This document shows positions 15,035 to 24,529 of a DNA stretch of 64,000 bases, in pieces; the first letter of the stretch is position 1, and every line of letters starts with the position of its first letter. The translations under genes were made by a program, and so were the position numbers. The stretch is taken from positions 62,001-126,000 of the forward strand of contig JAGFNK010000063.1 of the NCBI GenBank assembly GCA_025769875.1, written 5' to 3'. The DNA comes from Russula earlei (taxonomy: Eukaryota; Basidiomycota; Agaricomycetes; Russulales; Russulaceae). The notes beneath the pieces are model-generated. The model saw nothing but the letters and a program-made list of their open reading frames with translations. It was not told where the DNA came from and made no database searches.

Positions 15035-16106
15035 ATGCGCTGCCGAATACATCGCCTCGCCTTTTCCCTCGCATTCGCCCTGACCCTCCTCGGTCAGGCC
15101 TCGACAGCTCCGGCCCCTCGAGTGCCCGCGACGGAGGTCTTCTACCGTCGCCAGGCAAATGGAAACCCCCTCACGCAGACGGTGGTGACCCAGACCGTGC
15201 AGACGACGCAGACGTTCGTACTATTGTTCATCTCTCCGTTGCGTTGCGATGGGCGCTCGAGGCTAATCGTTCTCGCAGCGACGCGGGACTCGTCACCGAG
15301 ACATGCGAAGTCACCTTGACACCGGTCAATGGGCCGAATGGCGAACCCCTCGTACAAGTGGTGCGGCAATGTACCGTGACCGCTGGCCCGCCTCCGGCCC
15401 TCGCATCGAGCTCAATACCGGCGTCCACCACCACACCTGCGACCAGCGCGACGTCGTCCTCGCTATCGTCTGGCGCCCCCGTAAGTTCCCCGAAGCTATT
15501 TTGCTCATTTTTTGCTATGGTAACACCCAACATCTGGTGGCCAAGGTCTTCTCCTCTGTCCCGATCTCCCTTGTCGCCCCCACATCATCATCTACACCGA
15601 CGTCCACAAGTTCGATTAATCCTGGGGTGTCTGTCGTGGTGAGCCGACGACATGCTGACTTTTGGTTGCGACGTGTACTCTGACCATTTTTTTCTCAGGG
15701 ACTTTCGACCATCCCGCTTCCGACTGTTACCCCGTCACCTCAAAATTCGCCCAGTACGATTGCCCCGAGGTCTACGTCCAGCGCTGTCGGCACGTCCACG
15801 CTCCCGGGAGCAGACAATGCCTCTGCTTCACCATCCTCTACGGCCGAGTCAGCTTTCCAGATCCCGGGGAAAAAGATTTCCGTGCTCCCCATTGGCCTTG
15901 GTATCTTTGCGGGTATATCAGTGATTGCGCTAATTGTCGTTGGCCTGGTCACATACGAACGGACGAAGTACCGCAAGGTATGTCGGCACGCCGCTTTCAG
16001 GCTTTCTTTCACTCGTCCATTTCACATCCTCACATGAAAACCCTTGTTATAGATTTTCCGGCAGCGCAAACTGGCAGAGCAGGGCGCAGGGGTGGGGTAC
16101 AGCTAA
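15035..16106 (+). CDS. Ser/Thr-rich single-pass membrane protein with signal peptide
   Basis: Five exons (15035-15213, 15279-15480, 15546-15638, 15699-15977, 16053-16106) join in phase to 268 residues. The N-terminus is a signal peptide (LAFSLAFALTLLGQASTAPA). A short Cys-bearing region follows (ETCEVTLTPV, VVRQCTVTAG), then more than 100 residues of Ser/Thr/Pro/Ala that are likely O-glycosylated. One hydrophobic segment (IGLGIFAGISVIALIVVGLV) ends in a basic stop-transfer (TYERTKYRK) and a short cytoplasmic tail. The layout is that of Mid2/Wsc-like surface proteins. I see no WSC Cys domain and cannot name a family. The first donor is GTTCGT, the only choice that keeps phase. Confidence 0.8.
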
Positions 16107-16980
16107 TTGATTTACCGCAATTTAGATGCGTACCCTCGCCGTTGCTCCGGGCGCATTGCTCTCCTTTCAGATTATGTTTCTCTATTGTCGTTCTCCTCCC
16201 AGTTATACTGCCGTTCCAACCGACGCGAAGGCGTCGTTATTATTATCGCCAATCGCCAATGTTGTGGTAATTGAGTTCCATCCATTTGGTTCTGTCACCG
16301 TACCTTTCTGTATATTACTCTCGTAACGTTTCGGGTATTGGTCATTGTACACTGGGCGTTGCGCATGCCGTCGTTTGCCCAAGCTGCTACAAAGCCGCTA
16401 CAACAAAGGTGGGGAGAAGGCTTGGCCTTGGCCTTGGCAGACATCATTGATGCCTGATGTCTGTCGTAACGCGCAAAGTAGAGTCGACGGTGGGCGGATC
16501 AGAACGGATGACCAAACGGACCCCAGACTGCCCACAGGGGCCATCCCGTGTCGTGTCTGTGTCCTTCTCAGGTCCCATGCTGCGCCCACGCGCCTCGCCC
16601 TTTATGCCATCTCTTTCCTTTCCCATCTCCATCGATCCAGCCACGCGGCTGCCTCGCCGTACGGTAGAAGAGCGAGAACGCGATAGCCGGCGCGTGGCGC
16701 ACGCACGACCGTGGGGGCATGCGCGATTCATATGTGTACGTGTACAGTGATGCGAGTGTATGCGTTTTCGGACGTCTCCCCGAACCAGCACCCGCATCGA
16801 TGCCGCGATGTGCGGCCAGGGATAAATAGCAGCCGCGCCGTGTCCCCCCGAGCTGCGTTCGTGTTCACCACGCAGCAGAGGATAGAGGCTCACGCCTTTC
16901 CTCCATCTATCAATCCCATTCCCCATCCCCCACACCCCTGCTTGCGCCGTTGCCATCTTCACCACCAACGCATACTCCCG
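16107..16980. other. Intergenic, no supported gene
   Basis: Overlapping GC-rich open frames run on both strands (the longest minus, 16444-17256) but carry no known domain. This looks like codon-bias shadowing and promoter sequence for the gene starting near 16981. Confidence 0.45.
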
Positions 16981-18013
16981 ATGTCCCGCCACTGCAATAC
17001 CATACACACGCACCCGGTTCGAGCGCAGCGCTCTTACGTCGTGAAGATCGACGCTGGCGCATTCGCGAACGTGGAGATCGTCGTCGTCGGCAGCAGCAGC
17101 AGCAACTACCACCGGGAGGACCTCCGGGCACCCTCTCGCACAGTCACCGCGTCGGCGACAAGCAAACACCACGGCTACGCCTATGGTGCGTCCCCTCCCC
17201 TCCCCTCGCGCATCGCCCCGTCCGATATGACGATTGGCTCCTGACTCTCCTTCCACAGTTCCCGTCCCGTCTACAACGCCGACGGCGAACCGCCCGCCTT
17301 ACTCGCCACTGCAAACGTCCCCGGACGCGCGGAGCAAGCGCCCTTACGAGAGGGAACACGTCGCCGCGGCACAACAACGCCGAGCATCATCCGAGGAGAA
17401 GCGCGCGCGAGAGGAGATCCGGCGCAGGCGCGAGGAGGCCCGACTCGACGAAGCGCGTCGCGCAGCCGCCGCCGCCGAAGAGGCCGCGCGGCGGCGGCGG
17501 CGGCGGTACGCGGAGCAGGAACGGCAAAGGCGGCAGCAGCAGGAACAACAAGAGCAAGAAAGGCAGCAGCGGGCGCTGCGCGAGGAGCGACGACGACGAC
17601 GACGACTGGAACGCACGCCGCGCGCGCGAGATCGCGAGATCGCGAGCGCGTGGCGCTCGTACGAGGATCGCTGGGGCTTGTTGAGCCAGCGGCAGCCCGA
17701 GCTCGGTCTCGGGTTGTTCAGCGCGCTCACGTTTGAGCGGATACCTTGGCCGGTGGCCGAGGAGGTGCGGCTGGACCGGACCCTCGACGCGTTAAGGCCC
17801 GAGGCGATCCGCGAGTTTTTATTATCCCCGGCACATTCGCCTGACGTGTCGCCGAAGGATAGGATCCGGGCGGCGCTTCGGCGGTGGCACCCGGACAAGT
17901 TCGTGCGAGTGCTTACTCAGGTGATCGAGAGCGATAGAGACGCGGTTGAGGACGGCATGGGGATTGTCGTGCGATGCTTGAACGATATGCTAGAGAGGGA
18001 AAGTCACGCATAA
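16981..18013 (+). CDS. J-like RWHPD protein (NFKBIL1-like C-terminal module)
   Basis: Exons 16981-17185 and 17259-18013 join in phase to 319 residues. A long Arg/Glu/Ala/Gln-rich helix (about residues 95-190), probably a coiled coil, precedes the conserved C-terminal module: ERIPWPV, LRPEAIREFLLSPAHS, then IRAALRRWHPDKF, DRDAVEDGMGIVVRCLND. RWHPD resembles the HPD of J domains and the matching segment of NFKBIL1-like proteins. The family is multi-copy in Agaricomycetes and its function is unknown to me. The C-terminal exon is firm. The first exon is less sure, since another open frame (from 16950) also reaches the intron. Confidence 0.75.
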
Positions 18014-18373
18014 GACGGAACCGGCCTGGGCGATGCTGAGCATTGCCTCCCGGGACTCCCGAAACGCTTTTGAAAACTCGGTCAAACCGGCGTTGCTTTG
18101 ATCACATTGCATACTACTTAACGCATATGTATATTTGATATTGTGAAGTTTCCGGCCCTGCAAAATGAATTAATACATTTAGCTGAATGGGCTCAGAAAC
18201 GTTCCGGGGTCGCGCATGATGAATGGAGATCGTTTCTCTAGATGATTGTGCTGGAATATGAAAGCATTTTGATGTGAAAGCGTGACGCATATAGTGCGGG
18301 TACTCTAACTTAAGCGAGATTAAAATGAGTGGTGAGCAATAACGATACTATCAATGCGTGCAAAGTGGCCGGG
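18014..18373. other. Convergent intergenic spacer
   Basis: This AT-richer 360 bp lies between the ends of two convergent genes. It holds only their 3' ends, and no motif is recognised. Confidence 0.5.
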
Positions 18374-19155
18374 CTATGCGGGTTTTGGAGATTCCTGGCT
18401 CGAGGTCGATTCCGCGGGGGAATGGGCAGGGGAAGGGGGAATGGCATCCCCAGAATTGGGTGATTGAGTAGGTGTTACCTCGTCCTCGTCATCATCGTTC
18501 ATGAATTCTGTCTCAAAAGTGTTGGCAGCGCAAAAACGGAGGGCCAAGTGGACCAAAAAGACGTTGCGTACCCTCGCCGTATACATCCGGGTTCTCCCTG
18601 AAGCAATCCTGCATGGCCTTGAACTTTTCTACACAATCAATTCCCTTGGGGTCCTCCTCCGAATACACGAAACAGGAGAACGCCTCGCGGAACTGCGCAC
18701 CGCAGGGGCCATAAGCCATGCCGCCAAGGCAAGGGCAGTCCCAATTGATTTTCCCGGTGGCGGGGTCGAATGCGCCTTGAGAGGACGCTTCCTCTCCTCC
18801 TTCCGGGGGCACATCCTCGCCCTTTTCGTCTGCAACGTCTTGGGGCCGCGACGAACGTGTATCCGGGGACTGTTCCGGTGACGCACGCGTCGTTGGTTTT
18901 GGGGGGGCTACGGGCGTTTCGGTCAGAGGTGGTACGATAGCGAGTAAAGTCGCCAAACATACGTGTAATATCCGAGTCGAGGGCGATCGTCCCTCTGCTC
19001 TCTGAATCGACTCGCCAGCCCAGGTAAGAGGCAGCAACGACAGAAGCACCCGCTGCCATTGCAAACCTATGTCGCAAGAGACCTCCTACCGAACTTGTAG
19101 AACTAGAGGTATGTATCCCACGACGCAGGGATAGTCTCGCGACACCTCTCAGCAT
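18374..19155 (-). CDS. MIA40: Mitochondrial intermembrane space import oxidoreductase Mia40
   Basis: Exons 19155-18963, 18907-18572 and 18507-18374 join in phase to 220 residues. The start [19 protein letters not shown] is a classical presequence. A membrane anchor follows ([13 protein letters not shown]), then an acidic Pro-rich linker. The catalytic core has the redox-active CPC (122-124) and a twin CX9C pair (C133/C143 and C156/C166), ending with an acidic tail. This is the full Mia40 signature. Mia40 introduces disulfides into small Cys-motif proteins arriving in the intermembrane space. An in-frame ATG 30 bp upstream (19185) is an alternative start. Only 95 bp separates its start from the upstream J-like pseudogene, and a broken copy of its first exon lies at 33850-34096. 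Confidence 0.95.
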
Positions 19156-19250
19156 TGTTTTGTTGTGGGTGGGAGTAAGTGACACGGACGCGAACTAGCG
19201 TATATTACATAACCATCCAACCACTCGCTCGTGTGGCAATAAAGTCAAGA

Positions 19251-20097
19251 TCAGTTCTCCCGAGCTAGCAGGTCGTTGAGGCACCTCGCCACTATTCCAA
19301 CCCCTCTCTCCACCTCCCTTCTGTCCTTCTCGTCCACCCTGCTGAGCACGCGCCCAAATCTGTCTGGATGCCACCGACGCAACGCGCCCTTGATCCTCTC
19401 TTTGCGCGACATCCCCTCAGAATGTGCGGGCGACAACACAAACCTCGCAATGGCGTCGGGCGTGATCTCCGCGACGTTCCGAGGCGGTCCGGTCGTCGGC
19501 CAAGGTATGGACTTGAACTTGAGCTGACGGCGGTCGCTCGCGACGGCCATCCATCGGCGCTCGTACGCCCTCCACGCCTCCCCTTCGCGTCGGCTGCCCG
19601 GAAGCTGCTTCTCTTTCTCCGCCCTCGTCCTCTGCTGCTCCTCCGCCCACTGCCGCTCCAGCCATCCGCGCCTCTCCTTCCGAGCGATCCTCTCGCGCCA
19701 CCGAGCCTCCATCTTATCGAACTCCTCCTGAAGCTGACTCCGCTCCGCGTGCAGCTCCGCAGCGCGAAGGCGCTCCCTCAGCCGCGCCGCCGCCGCCCGC
19801 CTCTTCCTCATCGTCGTTGTCGTCATCGTCCAAAGTCCCGGCCTGCCGGTCCGACGCCACCCGGCCGCTTCTCCCTCCCCGGTGGTGGTGGTGCGGCTGC
19901 GGCCGCGTCGCGCCCGAGCGCCTTTGGACCAAGGTAGCTTGCTGTTTGAACGCCCACCGACGCGTCTCCGACGTCTCCTTGGACAAGGCCGCGAGCTCCT
20001 GCTCCACGATCCAAGTGTATGTCTGCAGCGTGGACTGCTTCTGGGCCTCGCCACCCTCACCACTATCAAAGGTTCTGCGAAGGTTTCCAACCATCAT
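19251..20097 (-). pseudogene. J-like RWHPD gene, frameshifted copy A
   Basis: This is a close copy of the intact gene at 34232-35158 and encodes the same C-terminus (ALRRWHPDRF, GVGIVARCLNDLLAREN). The N-terminal half (YTWIVEQELAALSKE) is in another frame. Compared with copy B, a few bases are missing after the codons for FxQQA near 19935. The first residues of copy B are replaced by unrelated sequence at about 20070, so the copy is also truncated at its 5' end. The coding frame downstream is otherwise open, so decay is recent. Confidence 0.8.
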
Positions 20098-21359
20098 GAC
20101 AATCCCACTCCTGGGGTGATTGGTGGGTTAGGCTTGGCCACACTGCCTTGGTAGGTATCATATATCATGCTTGCAGGGCTGTTCTGATCATTGGTAGGTG
20201 GAGAGGTGTAAACTCTGGTTGCCACTAGGACATTGACTGTTGCAATGGCCCAGGCTTACAAAGGCAAGGTGGTAACCCTCCCTTGGGCTCTGAATCTCTA
20301 CACTGGCAAAGACTTCATGTGCCAGACTGGTTTTTGCAACATGGCTTGGGGTAAGGCTACCTGTAGTTACTATCACCTATGGGGAACTTGCCATTCCACT
20401 ACCATCTCGCCAGTCACAAATGTCATGAAAGTAATGGACATGTAACACATGCCAAATTAAAGTCTGCCTGGGATGAATGTATTTATTGGGGACTAGGGAA
20501 AACAGTTGTAATGGAGTAGCATTATTGAGTGAAATCCAGGACTTGCTATGTATGGAATGCAGCGCTCACATCATGGGCCAGTGCTGCACGAGTAAAAGTA
20601 AAAGATCAATATATATCATTGTTATAGCTGCCTTTAGCCGCTGCTCATACGTATGGTCTTGTGCTGGCCAATTGGACCACCTGTAACATGGCATTAAGAG
20701 GATAAAACAGCAGTGGTGACCAGACTCCTCTGAGTCAGCATACAGTGATCACCCAGCTGGAATCAAACTCTGCACTCTGCCATGACAGAAGGTGTGATGC
20801 AGGCGTGACCCCCAGCCAAAATACTACTCGAAAACCACTCAATGGACTTCCATTTTTCTTTGCTAGAATGACATTAATGGCACTCAATAGTATAACTACA
20901 AAGTTTTAAATGGGGTTGTTTGAGCAGATACAGGGGAAAATGAAATTGGCGAGATGGTAGTGGAATGGCAAGTTCCCCATAGGTGATAGTATGCCATATC
21001 AGTGCACTCACTTGCAAACACCAAGTTCAATGCCATCATTTAAGAAGCCCAAGAATTCATGAAGCCAATTCAATTTCACAGCAAGACTACCAAGCCTATA
21101 GAAATCATTGACATTGATAGTTGTGATGACAAACATGCATGTCTTGTTGATGACTCTGACTTAGATATGGAGTGTAAGTCATCTGTCACTGACTGAGGGC
21201 AGTGTTGCTGACAAATTGGTTCACATGTGAGATGTGTGCACTGAGTTGAGCAAGGACAAGAAGTTCTTGGGAGGTTCAGGGATCTCAGTGACAACAATGC
21301 CAAGGCAATTGTGTACCATGGAGAGAAAAGACAAGTGATAAGTCTTCACATTTGAAGAC
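20098..21359. repeat. Transposon debris at the left rim of the island
   Basis: This AT-rich sequence lacks host genes and carries the MITE at 20370-20989. Short coding-like fragments occur (for example near 21050-21175, IEIIDIDS and DLDMECKSS), but I could not assign them to a transposase family. The Harbinger element inserted at its right end. Confidence 0.5.
20370..20989. mobile_element. MITE with 43-bp perfect terminal inverted repeats and TA duplication
   Basis: The first 43 bases (starting CTATCACCTATGGGG) are repeated exactly, inverted, at the right end (CCCCATAGGTGATAG). TA flanks both ends (20368-20369 and 20990-20991), as for Tc1/mariner-type elements. The 620-bp body has no transposase frame, so it is non-autonomous. 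Confidence 0.85.
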
Positions 21360-21449
21360 TTAGGCCCCATTTACCAACCAAGAATTCTTGAATCTTGAAC
21401 TTGAACTCAGATTTCGGTATTTTTCAGGGGTGACAGGAGTCACAGGTGT

Positions 21450-22185
21450 GATCACCTTCCTCAAGTTACAGTCTGGGTTTCCCTGGGATGATGAGAAAGG
21501 AGTGGATGTAGGGTTAGAAATGGAGGGGCAGTGGGCCGATTTAGTCAAGGTGTGTGTATAACTCCTGCTTCTTTAACAACATCTGACCTTAGCAGAAAAA
21601 ACCAAGTGCCAAGAAGTACCACAACAAGGGCTGGTCACATTGCGAGGCTATGGAGTCTCTTGTTGGATTGAAATCCAAAGGCAAAAGTGCCTATTGGGGT
21701 ACACAGAAAACACTTCATGCAGATTCAGATCCTCCATCCCAGTCACCTTCTCGTCTGTCCCCCAACTCATTCAGATCTCAATTTGATGGTGGTGCATTTC
21801 TCATCAACTTCACTGTCAAATGCCTCTTCTCTCACCCTGCTTCTCAGTTTGGAAGCATAGATCTGATCATGTCTCTGCAAGTGAAACATCAAGCAAAAGA
21901 CAAAGGACCGACACTGCAGCATCTGCTGTCATTGGTATGTCAGTGGTCATGAACAGGGTCATTGAGTCCTTTGACTTGACTGTGCAAGCTCTCAACGAGC
22001 CTGAGCCCGCCCTTGAAGCCACACCCTCACTTGATGAACAACATTGTCCCAGCACTCAGCCTCCTCTCCAATGGCAATATTGCAGATGTTGATAGTTACC
22101 TCACACTTCAATTAGATAAGGATCCAGAATTGCACGATCTTGCATGTCAATACATATGTAATATGTTAGCACAAACCAAATTGTA
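21450..22185 (+). pseudogene. Harbinger Myb/SANT-like DNA-binding partner, decayed
   Basis: Fragments in different frames read FPWDDEKGVD, then AKKYHNKGW and AMESLVG, the usual Myb/SANT-like block next to Harbinger transposases. Further on come SSKRQRTDTAASAVIGMS and a helical C-terminus (IADVDSYLTLQLDKDPELHDLACQY, in another frame). Such proteins guide Harbinger transposases to the terminal repeats. Frame breaks show it is not functional. Confidence 0.6.
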
Positions 22186-22301
22186 ATTGTAATTTCAAAT
22201 GTCATGTTGTCATGTGTTATGTGTATGTAAAATAAATTTGTCATTGATGGTATCATGCGGTCACAGGGTGGACTGAGTCCATCCTTGCTGACTCAGTCTG
22301 C

Positions 22302-24250
22302 TTGGCAGCAAGAAAAAGCTTTCAAAGTGTTGCATTGTCTGTCCCATCATTTCCCCCCCCAATGCCCAATCAAGGACTGGTAAAGAAGCAAAAGCGACAC
22401 CAACGACTTGTGGTCCTCTTGCATATGTCAACTCTTGTCTTGCTTTGCTGTGAAGCATATATACAACTCCTCCAAGCTGTCTGTCCTCATCATATTCCAT
22501 ATCACACATCAGCATTAACTGGGGCTGCATGGGTTCATGAACTACTCACTGGCCATCCAGAGCACATTTGGAGCAAGCTTGGAGTACATAAACATGTCTT
22601 TGACACCCTCTGGTGGACCATCTGAAACCTTGGTGTTGCCTTATCACGACATGTCCTAATTGAAGAACAAATCACCATCTTCTTCTATACTGCTGTTACA
22701 GGGCTGTCATCAACTCATGTCAGAGAGCATTTCCAGCGGTCACCCCGCACCATTTCAAAGTACGTATCACTTGGGTTTCTTCACACTTGTTCTGACAGGC
22801 AGTTAAGTATTTTAAAAAAATTCTTGGAGTTCTCTCAAGCCCCCCCTTCTATACCACATTTGTGCAGCTCCCTGATGCCAATTTGCCCCCTTACCCCTTT
22901 ATCCAAAGTAACCCCAAGCTCTATCCATATCTCAAGGATGCCCTAGGCGCTGTCAATGGCACACATATCAAGTGTTCTGCCACTGCTGATGAGCGTGACA
23001 TGGCGAGGAACCGCAAAGGAGTAATCACACAGAACTGCCTTGTGGCATGTTCTTTCAACCTCTGCTTCACCTATCTCCTGACTGGTTGGGAGGGTTCCAC
23101 TGCCGATGTGACAATCTTCCTTGATGCACGACTTTCTGATTTTTTTATCCCAAGCGGAAAGTATTATCTTGGCAATGGAGGCTTTGCCTCATCAGATGTA
23201 CTTCTCACCCCTTATTGAGGCGTGTGGTACCATCTCGCCAAATGGGGTTGCGCTAACACAAGGTAATGTTTCTCGTCTCCTGAGTTTTCTCACTGACATT
23301 TGTCCTAGGCCATGCACACATGAGGAGTTGTTCAATCTGCGTCATGCTCAAGCTTGCAATGTCGTAGAATGCATCTTTGGAATCCTCAAGTGACAGTTCC
23401 AATTACTCAATTGTTGTTGTAAACTACCCCTTTATCGGTTCGTCCAATTATTATTCTTCTTGTTACCCTTGTCTCCGTGGTTACTGTTTCACCCCTTGAT
23501 GGTGATTCCCTATTGTTTCATCTATTGTGTTTCACTTGTTGTGTTTCACCTATTGTGTTTCACTTATTGTGTTTCACCTATTGTTGAGTTACTTTTGCTA
23601 TTTGTCTACCTTTATCTATTGTTCCGCTTATGGTACTGTACAGCCTCGCCACATACAGTATTTAAGCGCCTGTAGAAGCTGGGGAATGCCCCAAGCTTAG
23701 CTTTGTCCCATTTCCTGTCGCATCCCTTGCCCTGTATACTCTCTCAATCACAACTTGCTTGTGCTGGCCTTTACTCTGCTCGACCTAAGCACACCTCAAG
23801 AAACCTTGTGTTCCTCTCCCCCCTCTGCCTCTCTTTCATCGTCCTCCTCTTCTGTGAAACCAGAAGATCGACTCTGTCTGCGGACTGAGTCATTGTCTGA
23901 CTCAGCCTTGAGACTGCTAAACCCTTGAACCGGTCTCCTTGAGCCGGCCCCCACTGAACCCTTGAACCAAGTCACAGGGACTTGGCCCCATTGAACCTTG
24001 AGCTAACGCTCTAACGGCCGTGACGCCGTTACAATTGTCCCCTTAACTATAACATGTCAATTCAGGCATGCATCCCAGCTGCACTTGCAGCACTGCACAA
24101 TTTTATTTGTGAGTATGATCCTAGGGAGATTTCCACCTTCGATGATGTGGTTGAGCTCCACATGGGCTCTCAAGATGAGGAGGAGGCTGGTGAACTTGCT
24201 GAAGGCCCAGTGACACAGTGTGAGAGGGAGCGAGCAAATTGCAGGTGAGA
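22302..24250 (+). pseudogene. Harbinger transposase (DDE_Tnp_4 nuclease), decayed and interrupted
   Basis: The frame carries TSALTGAAWVHELLTGHPE, EEQITIFFYTAVTGLSS, VREHFQRSPRTISK, LKDALGAVNGTHI, NRKGVITQN, LLTGWEGSTAD, PSGKYYLGNGGF, LFNLRHAQACNVVECIFG and, after a solo LTR, ACIPAALAALHNFICEYDP. This is the order of PIF/Harbinger nucleases. Two catalytic Asp codons are changed to Asn (22955-22957 and 23174-23176). Stops replace the Arg of PYRG (23216-23218) and of LKRRF (23391-23393). Several other Arg positions read Cys or Trp. All fit CG to TG/CA change. Splice-like intervals near 22760-22866 may be true introns. Confidence 0.88.
23415..24033 (+). mobile_element. Solo LTR (619 bp) inside the Harbinger transposase gene
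   Basis: The segment starts TGTTGTAAACT and ends CGCCGTTACA. It is flanked by ATTGT at 23410-23414 and 24034-24038. Removing it with one duplicate rejoins the transposase frame exactly (QFQLLNCPLNYNMSIQACIP). A TATTTAAGC box near 23660 suggests plus orientation. Its 3' part resembles the inverted sequence at 27801-27900. Confidence 0.9.
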
Positions 24251-24529
24251 CAGAATTGCTGGTGACATGTGGGAGCAATATGTGAGAATGAGAATTCAAA
24301 GGGTGCATGTTGACTAGCATAGAATTTCATGTATGTACAAACTGCCCTCCACATCGCCACATCGCCATCTGGCCAACATGATGTAGAAATTTTTGTTTAC
24401 AAATCATGTATTACCTCACATGAATATGCACACACATGAATATGTGATCACAACAAGTGAATTTGCAAATCTGGTTGGAAAGAGCTCATAATTATAATTA
24501 AAAAAATTATAATTAAAGAAATTATAATT

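Noticed and set aside
16444..17256. 270-codon minus-strand open frame opposite the J-like gene
   Set aside because: It is a shadow of GC-rich codons and has no family resemblance.
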